Below are positions 19,141 to 27,211 of a DNA stretch of 64,000 nucleotides, one piece after another; position 1 is the stretch's first letter; each line of letters starts with the position of its first letter. The DNA comes from Bog-105 sp965277855 (lineage in GTDB: Bacteria > Acidobacteriota > Terriglobia > Bryobacterales > Bryobacteraceae), in NCBI GenBank assembly GCA_965277855.1, contig OZ255847.1, forward strand, positions 2,914,001 to 2,978,000, written 5' to 3'. Below the pieces are notes generated by a model, which was given only the letters and a program-made list of their open reading frames with translations, ran no database searches and was not told the DNA's origin. The translations under genes were made by a program, and so were the position numbers.

Positions 19141-19623
19141 TTATCTCCGTTCTTTTGATTGGAACCAACGCCGGACTGCCTCCGTTGTAGCGCCGTACAT
19201 CCCATGTGTAATAAATTCGCTGACAAGTTCCTTTGAGCCCTGGTTCCAAGGCGCAGGAGTTACACCAAGTGCCGGCAAACTGGAGTCATGAGTCAACAGC
19301 ATGACAGCCCAGCCAAACAACAGGCCACGTCCTGCAGTAACTTGAGGATATCGATCAGCGAGTACACTGTACACGCCTCCCAGAATGGAGCCGAACGTCC
19401 AGTGAAAAAACTGCGTAGCCAGCAGCTTCTGACCTTTGGATAGCGAGCGCTGCAAAAGCTTCTCAGCAATTAAAGCGGGCGGCGGCTCTTCGCCAGGCTT
19501 ACGCGGCGGAATAATTGCTTCTCCCACCAGTTTTGCTGCCGAGCCCGCGATGCCTCCCACCACCCCAATGAGGAAGGACCTACGAAGTTGTACTTTGCTA
19601 TCGGGGAGAATTTTGTCGATCAT
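19141..19623 (-). CDS. DUF1440 / YagU-like membrane protein
   Basis: 160 aa with three or four hydrophobic segments. The segment AAKLVGEAIIPPRKPGEEPPP and the later HWTFGSILGGVYSVLADRYP, GRGLLFGWAV and THDSSLPALGVTP blocks correspond to the DUF1440 (YagU) inner-membrane family, for which an acid-tolerance role has been proposed in E. coli. It is convergent with the GMC gene, 14 nt away, with no evident terminator. Confidence 0.6.
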   Translation of the reverse strand: MIDKILPDSKVQLRRSFLIGVVGGIAGSAAKLVGEAIIPPRKPGEEPPPALIAEKLLQRSLSKGQKLLATQFFHWTFGSILGGVYSVLADRYPQVTAGRGLLFGWAVMLLTHDSSLPALGVTPAPWNQGSKELVSEFITHGMYGATTEAVRRWFQSKERR

Positions 19624-19667
19624 CTTGTTGCTTTCACCATCCAGTTTTCGAATTAACTAGTACCCAC

Positions 19668-20111
19668 TTAGAACTTCGCCACCAGAAACAAACCTGCGAT
19701 CATGACAACCGCGCCGGCGATTCTACCTACACCGGCGGTGTGCTGTTCGAAACCGAGCCAACCGAAATGATCGAGTAATACGGAGAATACGATTTGGCCT
19801 GTGACCAGCAGACCGGTCATAGTGGCGGCTCCGAGTTTTTCCGCCAGCGAGAGCTGAATCATTACATACGCTGCCCCGAAAGCCCCTCCGATCCAAGCCC
19901 ACCAAGGCACTTGTCCGAATTTCTCGACGGGAGGATGGACGCGCAGAATGAGCGAGAAAATCGCCACAACCGCCGCGCCGCTCAGATAGCTAAACCACAG
20001 CGGCGGTATGGATGCTTCCAATGACTTCTTGAGTTGAGCGTTGCCGGCGCCCTGCGTCACGGCAAGCGCTCCGCCCAAAATGCCCAGAAGATAGAGAAGG
20101 AACGATCCCAT
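19668..20111 (-). CDS. DMT-superfamily transporter, YdcZ/DUF606 type
   Basis: 147 aa with five hydrophobic segments. The N-terminus LLGILGGALAVTQGAGNAQLKKSL and the central WWAWIGGAFGAAYVMIQLSLAEKLGAATMTGLLVTGQIVFSVLLDHFGW are characteristic of half-size YdcZ transporters, which likely act as dimers. A GTAAC-N16-CGAA promoter-like element lies 38 nt upstream of the start. The substrate is unknown. It is divergent from the GH15 gene. Confidence 0.82.
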   Translation of the reverse strand: MGSFLLYLLGILGGALAVTQGAGNAQLKKSLEASIPPLWFSYLSGAAVVAIFSLILRVHPPVEKFGQVPWWAWIGGAFGAAYVMIQLSLAEKLGAATMTGLLVTGQIVFSVLLDHFGWLGFEQHTAGVGRIAGAVVMIAGLFLVAKF

Positions 20112-20148
20112 GATATGTCTTAATCCTCACGTTGGACTCTCACCTTAG

Positions 20149-20173
20149 TTCGGGAGTTTTGCGTTGAAGTTAC
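20149..20173 (-). promoter_or_regulatory. Candidate ECF-type promoter (GTAAC-N16-CGAA)
   Basis: On the minus strand, GTAAC (20173-20169) is followed after exactly 16 nt by CGAA (20152-20149), about 38 nt upstream of the DMT transporter ATG. The same arrangement precedes the bufferin gene. It resembles the promoter I recall for Caulobacter SigF. Assignment to the sigma factor encoded at 26.6 kb is an inference. Confidence 0.45.
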
Positions 20174-20275
20174 GGGCCGCTTTGCGAAGTTTGTCTCAAA
20201 GTACTATTCGATTCGATCAGAACTACCTCTCCGTAACTTCCGCGATCGACTTAGAGAAGTCATAAGTTGTGTGCC

Positions 20276-22156
20276 ATGCAGACCGGGAAGGATGTCCTCC
20301 GAACGGCGGAGACCCCCAGTGGGTGCTGTGCAATCGGTGATTACGCTGTTATCGGTGATTGTCGCTCTGCCGCCCTGGTCTCCCGCTTCGGCTCGATTGA
20401 TTGGCTCTGCTGGCCTTGTTTTGACAGCCCTGCCGTGTTTGGCAAGCTACTCGATACCGACGCAGGCGGGTTCTGGCAGATTTGCCCCGCGGAACCATTT
20501 CGCGCGCAACGCCGCTACTTAGGAACTACCAACGTCATTGAGACGCTTTTCGAAACGGATAACGGTGTGATTCGGCTTGTTGATTTCATGCCGATCGCTT
20601 CGGAAGGTCGAAAGAATACAGGGTTTCTTCCGGAGCAGCAGATTTTACGTTTGGTGGACTGCCTGGGCGGCGAAGTCACCGTCAAGATCATTTTCAATCC
20701 ACGGCCGCATTATGGACAAGGTAAAGCGAGATTAAAGGACAAGGGCCGCCTCGGTCTACGACAGGAGGCGGGCAGAGGCTTGCTGGCTTTACACGGCGGG
20801 TTGAAATATGAATTGACGCCGGGAGGAGCATATTGCAGCAAAGCGATGCATGCCGGAGAGACTCTTCCCTTCGCATTGACTTACACGGCCGAAGCACCGA
20901 GCGTGCTCCCCGATCTGGCGACCACGCGCGAGTTGCTCCAAGAGACGACCGAATGGTGGGAGAAGTGGGCAAGCCAGTGCACCTACCAGGGAGCTTATCG
21001 CGATGCTGTCATTCGCAGCGCTTTGACACTTAAACTGCTCCAGTTCGGCCCTTCAGGAGCATTCATTGGCGCCCCGACTACATCCCTCCCTGAAAAAATC
21101 GGGCACGATCTGAATTGGGACTATCGTTTTTGCTGGCTGCGGGACGCCTCACTCACCATTCAGGCTTTGCATGGCACAGGATTCAAAAACGAGGCGACCT
21201 CCTTCGCGAATTGGACATTGCACGCGACCCGCCTGACTCAACCAAAGCTGATGGTGATGTACGACGTTTACGGAAATCCAGTGAAGGATGAATCGGTTTT
21301 AAGTCAGTGGGCGGGGTACCAGGCTTCGCGCCCGGTCCGCGTAGGAAACAGAGCGAAGAAACAAATTCAGCTCGATACCTACGGCGAGGTCATCTGCGGA
21401 GTAGCTCAGATCCTCAAGAGTGGAGGCGAAGTAGATCGGGAAACTGCCAAAGCGCTTGTCGGTTTCGGCAAGTATGTTTGCAGGAATTGGCAAGCTTCTG
21501 ACGATGGAATCTGGGAGCCCGAGGGCGAACCAACAGCCCACACCCATTCGCGCCTGCTGTGCTGGGTTGCACTCGAACAATTGCTTCAATTAGCCGAAGC
21601 AAAGATTTTGCGCAACGTTCCGATCCCGGCGTTCGAATCGGTTCGGGCACAGATTCGCCAGGATCTCGAAAGCAACGCCTGGAATGAATCCTTCGGAAGT
21701 TACAGTAGCGAGCCTCGATCCCAGAAACTAGACGCGACGCTGCTGCTGCTCGCCTTACACAAGTTCGAAGACGTTTCCACAGATCGTTTACGCAAAACGT
21801 ATCAACGAATCCGGAATCACCTGGGCGCAGGCGGAGCTCTGCTCTACCGCAACCGGAGTGACGGCGTTGCGACAGAAGGCGCCTTCGGGATATGCAGCTT
21901 CTGGGGAGTTGAGTTTCTGGCAATGGGCGGGGGAACTTTAGTCGAGGCCCATCAAGGTTTCCAGGATTTACTTTCTTACGCAAATGATGTTGGATTATTC
22001 GCTGAAGAAATTGATCCGCAAACGGGCGCTGCTTTGGGAAACTTTCCTCAGGCGTTCACACACGTTGGGCTTATCAACGCTGCTATGGCGATCGCTAAGA
22101 GAGAAAGCCTGGCGGGAATCTCTCATAACTCGGTTCAAGGAGAAGCAAGAAAGTGA
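20276..22156 (+). CDS. Glycoside hydrolase family 15 protein (glucoamylase/trehalase-like)
   Basis: 626 aa from the ATG at 20276 (a TTG three codons earlier is also possible). The N-terminal sandwich domain begins IGDYAVIGDCRSAALVSRFGSIDWLCWPCFDSPAVF, the standard opening of bacterial GH15 enzymes. The (alpha/alpha)6 barrel has NWDYRFCWLRDASLT, the WEPEGEPTAHTHSRLLCWVALEQ segment, and QAFTHVGLINAA near the end, containing the expected acidic residues. It should hydrolyse alpha-glucosides such as maltodextrin or trehalose; there is no signal peptide, so it acts in the cytoplasm. The stop codon overlaps the next start (GTGA). Confidence 0.9.
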   Translation: MQTGKDVLRTAETPSGCCAIGDYAVIGDCRSAALVSRFGSIDWLCWPCFDSPAVFGKLLDTDAGGFWQICPAEPFRAQRRYLGTTNVIETLFETDNGVIRLVDFMPIASEGRKNTGFLPEQQILRLVDCLGGEVTVKIIFNPRPHYGQGKARLKDKGRLGLRQEAGRGLLALHGGLKYELTPGGAYCSKAMHAGETLPFALTYTAEAPSVLPDLATTRELLQETTEWWEKWASQCTYQGAYRDAVIRSALTLKLLQFGPSGAFIGAPTTSLPEKIGHDLNWDYRFCWLRDASLTIQALHGTGFKNEATSFANWTLHATRLTQPKLMVMYDVYGNPVKDESVLSQWAGYQASRPVRVGNRAKKQIQLDTYGEVICGVAQILKSGGEVDRETAKALVGFGKYVCRNWQASDDGIWEPEGEPTAHTHSRLLCWVALEQLLQLAEAKILRNVPIPAFESVRAQIRQDLESNAWNESFGSYSSEPRSQKLDATLLLLALHKFEDVSTDRLRKTYQRIRNHLGAGGALLYRNRSDGVATEGAFGICSFWGVEFLAMGGGTLVEAHQGFQDLLSYANDVGLFAEEIDPQTGAALGNFPQAFTHVGLINAAMAIAKRESLAGISHNSVQGEARK

Positions 22157-22626
22157 ACTGGCATAACTGGCTGTTCTGGGGCGCGTCGGCGACGCTCGCG
22201 CAGGTGCTCTTCGAAGCCGCTACTCAGGGAATGCGGCTTACCCGGATGAGCTTGCCCTTCCTGGTTGGGACCATGTTTACAGCTCAGCGCTCCAAGGCAA
22301 GGCTGCTTGGCTTTGGTATCCACCTGTTGAACGGAATATTGTTCACTCTTTTCTATATCGTCGCCTTCCACTATTTAGGAGGGCCCAATTGGTGGCGAGG
22401 AGCTTTGCTTGGTATCGCGCAAGGAAGTTTCGTGCTCGCAGTGGGCATGACGCTGATCCCGGAGTTTCATCCACGTATGGCCAGTGAAAGGTACGGGCCG
22501 ACCGAGTCTCGGTTACTGGAGCCTCCGGGATTCCTTGCTCTAAACTATGGTCCTAGAACCCCGATTGCAATCCTTGCTTCGCATCTAGTTTTCGGCGTAG
22601 TTATTGGAAGCTTCTGTCACGCTTGA
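22153..22626 (+). CDS. Conserved-looking membrane protein, unknown
   Basis: 157 aa starting with GTG in a GTGA overlap with the GH15 stop codon, so translation is probably coupled. It has about four hydrophobic segments (LFWGASATLAQVLFEAA, FGIHLLNGILFTLFYIVAF, LLGIAQGSFVLAVGMTLI, IAILASHLVFGVVIGSFC). I do not recognise the family. Glycine- and alanine-rich helices and a short central loop suggest a small integral membrane protein. It precedes the bufferin operon by 128 nt but is more likely the end of the GH15 unit. Confidence 0.6.
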   Translation: MNWHNWLFWGASATLAQVLFEAATQGMRLTRMSLPFLVGTMFTAQRSKARLLGFGIHLLNGILFTLFYIVAFHYLGGPNWWRGALLGIAQGSFVLAVGMTLIPEFHPRMASERYGPTESRLLEPPGFLALNYGPRTPIAILASHLVFGVVIGSFCHA

Positions 22627-22660
22627 GAACTTACTAAGTGGATTTTTATTCTGGTGAGCA

Positions 22661-22685
22661 GTAACTTTCTTTTCCGAGTCTCGAA
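22661..22685 (+). promoter_or_regulatory. Candidate ECF-type promoter of the bufferin operon
   Basis: GTAAC at 22661-22665, a 16-nt spacer, and CGAA at 22682-22685, about 70 nt upstream of the bufferin ATG. The spacing is identical to the element upstream of the DMT transporter. Bufferin-type operons of Caulobacter are, to my knowledge, driven by SigF under NrsF control, and a comparable sigma/anti-sigma pair is encoded 4 kb downstream. Confidence 0.5.
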
Positions 22686-22754
22686 ATCGTAAGTAGAGTT
22701 CAGCCGGGCAAGATCAAGCGGCGGCTCCAATTCACTTCACGAAAAGGATAACGA

Positions 22755-23090
22755 ATGAAAACCTCTTTGAAGGGTTTGATGGTAACTGCCGCGGTCTCCG
22801 GCCTACTTGGTGGCACAGCGGTCCGTTTACAGGCGTCCCAAACATCGCCTGCTGTTAAGGTGCCCGCTGCGACAGTCAGCAGTAGCAGCAGCAATACGAA
22901 GATTGGCAAAGTCTCGTATGCCAAAGTATCCGCTGACGACAAAGACAAGCATTCCTGCAAAGGCAAGAACGATTGTAAAGGCCAGGGCGGCTGCAAAACC
23001 GGGGACAATGGCTGCAAAGCGAAGAACTCTTGCAAGGGCAAGGGCGGCTGCGCGACTGACGGCTCAAAGCCGCCTCAGCAGGCTGTTTAG
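22755..23090 (+). CDS. bufA2: BufA2-like bufferin precursor (Cys-rich copper-binding RiPP)
   Basis: 111 aa. A signal peptide (about 1-27, ending RLQA) is followed by a Ser/Val-rich linker and a Lys/Gly-rich core. Six cysteines at 68, 74, 80, 87, 93 and 99 form a duplicated unit: CKGKNDCKGQGGC, then KTGDNG, then CKAKNSCKGKGGC. This matches the BufA2 family of periplasmic bufferin-type metallophores, whose cysteines are converted by an MNIO enzyme to copper-binding heterocycles. The MNIO and partner-protein genes follow directly. A Shine-Dalgarno AAAGGA lies upstream. A strong hairpin separates it from bufB, which could raise precursor levels relative to the enzymes. Confidence 0.82.
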   Translation: MKTSLKGLMVTAAVSGLLGGTAVRLQASQTSPAVKVPAATVSSSSSNTKIGKVSYAKVSADDKDKHSCKGKNDCKGQGGCKTGDNGCKAKNSCKGKGGCATDGSKPPQQAV

Positions 23091-23102
23091 TTATTTAGGT
23101 TG

Positions 23103-23135
23103 GCAGGCCGGCCGTAGCGTCATTAGCCGGCCTGC
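23103..23135 (+). terminator. Intra-operon hairpin (attenuator or partial terminator)
   Basis: A perfect 10-bp GC-rich stem (GCAGGCCGGC and GCCGGCCTGC) with a 13-nt loop is followed by TTATTT. It begins 12 nt after the bufA stop and ends 27 nt before bufB. In this position it would either stabilise the bufA transcript or let only a fraction of polymerases continue. Confidence 0.6.
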
Positions 23136-23162
23136 TTATTTCCGAAATAGGATCGGATCTTC

Positions 23163-24059
23163 ATGCCTGCAAACCGCTTTAATAGCTTCACGGACTATAG
23201 GGTTGGAATTGGATTGCGGATACCGCATTATCGTCACATCTTAGAGCGAAAACCAGTCGTCGACTGGTTCGAGATCATCTCTGAAAACTACATGATCGAG
23301 GGCGGCAAGCCGCTCCACATTCTGGATCAGATTCTGGAACAGTATCGGGTGGTTCAGCACGGCGTATCGATGTATTTCGGTTCTGCGGACCCGTTGAATC
23401 GCGAACATCTGAAACGGTTGAAGAATCTGGTACGCCGTACTAGGACACCTTGGCTTTCAGACCACTTATGCTGGGGCAGCGTGGACGGGCGATACACCCA
23501 CGACCTGTTACCGATGCCTTACACCTTTGAAGCGGCCGGGGTGACCGCTGAAAAGATCCGCCAGGTGCAAGACTTCGTGGAAGTTCCCGTGGTCGTGGAA
23601 AATGTTAGCAGTTATGCCGAATTTCACGTCTCGGAGATGACCGAGTGGGAGTTTTTGAACGAAGTAGTGGAGCGCGCGGATTGTGGCATTTTGCTGGATG
23701 TCAATAACATCTATGTGTCGTCCGAGAATCATGGCTTCAATCCGCTCACTTACGTAAACGCTATTCCAAGCGAGAGAGTCGCGCAAATCCACATTGCGGG
23801 ACATTCGAAGTTTGAGAAGTACACTCTCGACACTCATGACCACGCAGTGATCGATCCGGTCTGGGGCCTGTATGCACGCGCGATCGAGCGATGTGGAAAT
23901 ACCGCGACTCTTCTTGAGTGGGATGACCATATTCCGAGCTTTGAAGAAGTCCATACCGAAGCCTTAAAGGCGAACCGTTACCTGGGCCAACGGACTGAAA
24001 TACCGGTCGACTGTTCTAGTTTTTCGAATGGGTCAGTGCTTTCATCGGAGGCGTTATGA
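23163..24059 (+). CDS. bufB: MNIO family enzyme (DUF692), bufferin-maturing
   Basis: 298 aa TIM-barrel enzyme of the multinuclear non-heme iron-dependent oxidase family. Motifs in order: GIGLRIPHYRHIL, WFEIISENYM, HGVSMYFGS, LSDHLCWG, VVENVSSYAEF, GILLDVNNIYVSSENHGF, QIHIAGHS, DTHDHAVIDPVW and LLEWDDHIPSFEE. The His, Asp, Asn and Glu residues in these blocks are the family's metal ligands. It should oxidise precursor cysteines using iron and oxygen. It lies between the precursor and bufC, with which it overlaps by 4 nt (ATGA). Confidence 0.92.
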   Translation: MPANRFNSFTDYRVGIGLRIPHYRHILERKPVVDWFEIISENYMIEGGKPLHILDQILEQYRVVQHGVSMYFGSADPLNREHLKRLKNLVRRTRTPWLSDHLCWGSVDGRYTHDLLPMPYTFEAAGVTAEKIRQVQDFVEVPVVVENVSSYAEFHVSEMTEWEFLNEVVERADCGILLDVNNIYVSSENHGFNPLTYVNAIPSERVAQIHIAGHSKFEKYTLDTHDHAVIDPVWGLYARAIERCGNTATLLEWDDHIPSFEEVHTEALKANRYLGQRTEIPVDCSSFSNGSVLSSEAL

Positions 24060-24982
24060 GCAATCTTCTACAGTTCCAGCGGCGAGTAGCGGCCGCGGTC
24101 ATGCAACCCTTGACCCGCCAGGACGGCATGAGACGCAGAACTTCGGACGGTCTTTCGATGGTCGCGGAGGCACAAGCCCTTGTGAAGCCGAACCGGGTGC
24201 TCGAATCCTTCGAGCGGCTCGAGATTTACAACCGCCAATACTGGTTCCGCGTGTTAAATGCATTTTCGGACGATTTTCCCGGATTGAAGGCAGTCGTTGG
24301 CTCACGAACATTTGAAGGCTTAATGCAAGCCTACCTGATTGATTGCCCCTCGCAATCATTTACCTTGCGTAATCTCGGCTCGCGTCTGGAAAGCTGGCTG
24401 ACGAAGAACCGCGAGTGGATTGCGTCGTGCGAGCAGCTTGCGCTAGATATGGTGCGCCTCGAATGGGCCCACATAGAAACGTTCGATGCGCGTTCCGAAC
24501 CCGTTCTCTCGCTGGCTGACCTCGAGTTAGCGAGCGAGGATATTCGCCTGGCGCTGCAGCCCTACATTCAGCTCCTGACACTCGCGTATCCCGTGGACGA
24601 TCTGCTGATTACAGTACATAACAAGACGGAAGAAACGGAAGCTTCGAGCAATGCGGCGGCCCAGCGCCGGATGCACGGGCAGGTTCGCTACTATGCGGAG
24701 CTCGCGCCTGAGCCGATTTTTATGGCGGTTCATCGTGTAGAAGATTCTGTCTACTACAAGCGACTGGATCGCGAATCCTATCTCATGTTACGCGCCATCA
24801 GCGAATCGATGCCGCTCGAAACTGCTGTTGATGTCGCGTTCACGGGTAGTTCGATGCCCGACGAGTCTCGATTCACGGCTGTACAGCAGTGGTTCGCGAA
24901 TTGGGCCGAGCTGGGGTGGTTTTGTCAGGCCGCTACACGAAAGCCGGATTATTCCATTGTGACGACAAGGAAGGCGAGTTAA
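24056..24982 (+). CDS. bufC: BufC-type partner protein (DUF2063)
   Basis: 308 aa. The N-terminal DUF2063 domain is recognisable from LQFQRRVAAAVM, RLEIYNRQYWFRVLNAFSDDFPGL and the following YLIDCPSQSFTLRNLG and LALDMVRLEWAHIETFDA blocks. The C-terminal part (about 190-308) resembles the RRE-like portion used to bind the precursor leader in MNIO systems. It overlaps bufB by ATGA, so the two are coupled; BufB and BufC are expected to form the modifying complex. Confidence 0.88.
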   Translation: MSNLLQFQRRVAAAVMQPLTRQDGMRRRTSDGLSMVAEAQALVKPNRVLESFERLEIYNRQYWFRVLNAFSDDFPGLKAVVGSRTFEGLMQAYLIDCPSQSFTLRNLGSRLESWLTKNREWIASCEQLALDMVRLEWAHIETFDARSEPVLSLADLELASEDIRLALQPYIQLLTLAYPVDDLLITVHNKTEETEASSNAAAQRRMHGQVRYYAELAPEPIFMAVHRVEDSVYYKRLDRESYLMLRAISESMPLETAVDVAFTGSSMPDESRFTAVQQWFANWAELGWFCQAATRKPDYSIVTTRKAS

Positions 24983-24983
24983 C

Positions 24984-25523
24984 ATGCGATCCGACAGTGT
25001 TCTAAGTAAGACAGCATCTGCTTACTCCACATTCGTTCAATACTCTTCGGCGCTGCAGTCGACCTTCCTTTTGGCTGTGCGCTTGTACTGGGGATGGCAG
25101 TTTGCTCAGACCGGATGGGGCAAACTACAGCACCTTCCGAAAGTCACAAATTTCTTTGCCGGCTTAGGCATACCCGCTCCTGCTTTTTCGGCCGCGGCTA
25201 TTTCCGGGCTGGAATTTGCGGGCGGAATTTTCCTTGCTGCCGGTCTCGGATCCCGGTTCTTTGGACTTTTGCTGGCAGCCGACATGCTTGTCGCGTATTT
25301 GACTGCCGGCCGTTCGAATCTTCTAGCGGTCTTTTCGGACCCGGGAAAGTTTTATGGTGACGACGCTTATACCTTCCTGTTCGCATCGGCACTCATTCTG
25401 ATTTTTGGTCCGGGAAAGTATTGTCTCGATGCAGTATTGAGACACAAATCTTGGTCTACTCTCGATAACGGTCAGGTCCCGAAACTTGCGGCAAAGCGCG
25501 CTGGGCTTACTGAGCCCGTCTGA
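24984..25523 (+). CDS. DoxX family membrane protein
   Basis: 179 aa with four hydrophobic segments. The DoxX pattern is clear: LLAVRLYWGWQFAQTGWGKLQHLPKVTNFFAGLGIP, SGLEFAGGIFLAAGLGSRF and AYTFLFASALILIFGPGKYCLD. It begins 1 nt after bufC, consistent with the usual bufABC-doxX order, where DoxX is thought to be an inner-membrane component of the copper-stress operon. The electron donor or exact role is unknown. Confidence 0.88.
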   Translation: MRSDSVLSKTASAYSTFVQYSSALQSTFLLAVRLYWGWQFAQTGWGKLQHLPKVTNFFAGLGIPAPAFSAAAISGLEFAGGIFLAAGLGSRFFGLLLAADMLVAYLTAGRSNLLAVFSDPGKFYGDDAYTFLFASALILIFGPGKYCLDAVLRHKSWSTLDNGQVPKLAAKRAGLTEPV

Positions 25524-25543
25524 CATTGCATTCGGAGACCCCA

Positions 25544-26455
25544 ATGCTAAGTCGCCGCGTGCGTCATTCTGCCGTCTGTCTGCTTTGCCTGGGCTCAGCT
25601 GTAGCGCTGAGTGGTTCCCCGCTAACTATGAAGGAGGGTGATTCAAGAATAGAAGTAACACTCGCGCCGGGACATTTTGATTTGCCGCAAGGCGCAGTTC
25701 TTGGCTGGATTTCGAAGGCGGATGAAGCTATCGTTCATTACTATGGCCAGTTTCCAGTGAAGGTTGTGCGGCTTTGTATCTATTCCGCCCCTGGAGAGGG
25801 AGGCGTCTCGCATGGCACCACGTTCGGTTGGGGAGGCGCGCATATTCGGATAACAGTTGGCGAACATACAACCCAACGGCAACTGGATAACGACTGGATG
25901 CTGACTCATGAGTTCGTCCATTTAGCATTTCCCGATATGGCGGAGCAGCACCACTGGATTGAAGAAGGCATCGCCACTTACGTTGAGCCGATCGCGCGAG
26001 CTCAGGCGGGCGCTTTAAACGAAGAAGAGGTGTGGAGAAGCTTCGTCCGCGATATGCCGCAAGGTGAGCCTGAACCTGGAGACCGCGGCCTTGATTATAC
26101 TCACACCTGGGGCCGTACCTATTGGGGCGGGGCTCTATTTTGTTTAACTGCCGACGTCCGGATTCGGGAAGCTACATCGAACCGGGTGGGCTTGCAGCAA
26201 GCTTTGCGCGGCATCTTAACGCATGGGGGCAATATTGAGAGTCACTGGCCTCTATCTCGCGCACTCGAAGTTGCTGATCAGTCTACAGGAACCAAGGTCC
26301 TTACCAACCTGTACGCCGAAATGAAAGCTGCGCCGGTAGCCGTAGATCTAACGTCATTGTGGTCCAGGTTAGGAGTTGAGATGCGGGATCGTCAGATCCT
26401 GTTCAACAACTCCGCCTCTTTAGCTCGCGTGAGGCAGTCTATTGCGCGTCCGTGA
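25544..26455 (+). CDS. Exported gluzincin-type zinc metallopeptidase, operon-linked
   Basis: 303 aa from the ATG at 25544, preceded by a GGAG Shine-Dalgarno (a TTG at 25526 is possible). A hydrophobic N-terminus (HSAVCLLCLGSAVALSG) suggests a signal peptide. The catalytic zinc motif HEFVH is followed about 20 residues later by WIEEGIATYVEP, whose Glu is the third zinc ligand as in gluzincins (M1/M61-like); later helices (YWGGALFCLTADV) fit a catalytic domain. It lies 20 nt after doxX in the same direction, so it may be part of the bufferin unit, where a role in leader removal or in repair of copper-damaged proteins is speculative. Confidence 0.72.
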   Translation: MLSRRVRHSAVCLLCLGSAVALSGSPLTMKEGDSRIEVTLAPGHFDLPQGAVLGWISKADEAIVHYYGQFPVKVVRLCIYSAPGEGGVSHGTTFGWGGAHIRITVGEHTTQRQLDNDWMLTHEFVHLAFPDMAEQHHWIEEGIATYVEPIARAQAGALNEEEVWRSFVRDMPQGEPEPGDRGLDYTHTWGRTYWGGALFCLTADVRIREATSNRVGLQQALRGILTHGGNIESHWPLSRALEVADQSTGTKVLTNLYAEMKAAPVAVDLTSLWSRLGVEMRDRQILFNNSASLARVRQSIARP

Positions 26456-26608
26456 GAATTGTTGACGTTTTTGACTTTAAAGACAATCACCAAAAGTGAA
26501 TTTCATTTGCGGCGGTCCAGAAAAGTTGTTAGATAGAGATGTATGTACCGGTACAGCGGCGAAGAAGCGGCGCACTAGAGTCGCGTGGTATTCATCAAGC
26601 AGTAGAAG

Positions 26609-27211
26609 ATGGGGACAGTGATCGAACCCCCCGGGGAACCCGACTCGAAAATCTCTGGTCCTGCTTTGGACAGGTTGATGGTGCGGTATCAACAAGCTGA
26701 AGAGGAGGCTGCATGCGCCTTTGTCACCGCTGTCAATCCGACGTTGTACCGGTTCTTTTGTTATCACGCCGGCAATCGGGAGGATGCCGCGGATCTGTTG
26801 CAGGAAGCGTGGCTCCGCATCCACAAATCGCGCGATACCTATCGGCCGGGTGAGCCGGTTTTGCCTTGGCTCTTTGGCATTGCAAGGCACGTCCGGATCG
26901 ACAGCTACCGTCGTGCTCAACGCATTAGATCTCATGAAACATCTGTCGATGCAGTCTCCAGTGGCCAAGCTGCCCAAGCTCCACATGCCAGTCAGTTGCC
27001 CGGCTTTGAGGAATTAGTGCAGCCTCTCCCACATACTCAACGGGAAGTAATCACGATGTTAAAACTTACTGGCCTGAGTCTTGAAGAAATTGCCACCGCG
27101 ACTGGTTGCAGTGTAGGATCTGTCAAACAGAAAGCACATCGAGCATATGAAACTTTGCGAAAGCTGCTTGGACCTTCGCAAGACCCTCTTAGAAGGGAGA
27201 CCTCGGAATGA
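26609..27211 (+). CDS. ECF-type RNA polymerase sigma factor, SigF-like
   Basis: 200 aa. Region 2 is visible at about 45-100 (LYRFFCYHAGNREDAADLLQEAWLRIHK, then PWLFGIARHVRIDSYRR). Region 4 follows at about 140-185 (LPHTQREVITMLKLTGLSLEEIATATGCSVGSVKQKAHRAYETLRKLLG). It recognises an alternative promoter. It is followed by a membrane anti-sigma gene with an ATGA overlap, and it lies immediately downstream of the bufferin operon. The candidate target is the GTAAC-N16-CGAA element. No copy of that element was seen before its own start, so autoregulation is not evident. Confidence 0.88.
   Translation: MGTVIEPPGEPDSKISGPALDRLMVRYQQAEEEAACAFVTAVNPTLYRFFCYHAGNREDAADLLQEAWLRIHKSRDTYRPGEPVLPWLFGIARHVRIDSYRRAQRIRSHETSVDAVSSGQAAQAPHASQLPGFEELVQPLPHTQREVITMLKLTGLSLEEIATATGCSVGSVKQKAHRAYETLRKLLGPSQDPLRRETSE

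Noticed and set aside
20233..20237. GTAAC upstream of the GH15 gene
   Set aside because: The base pattern after GTAAC has no CGAA at the required spacing, so it was not added to the motif set.
22807..23244. 145-aa frame overlapping the bufferin precursor
   Set aside because: It is a frame shadow: the Cys-rich frame with signal peptide and ribosome binding site fits a known family, and this one does not.
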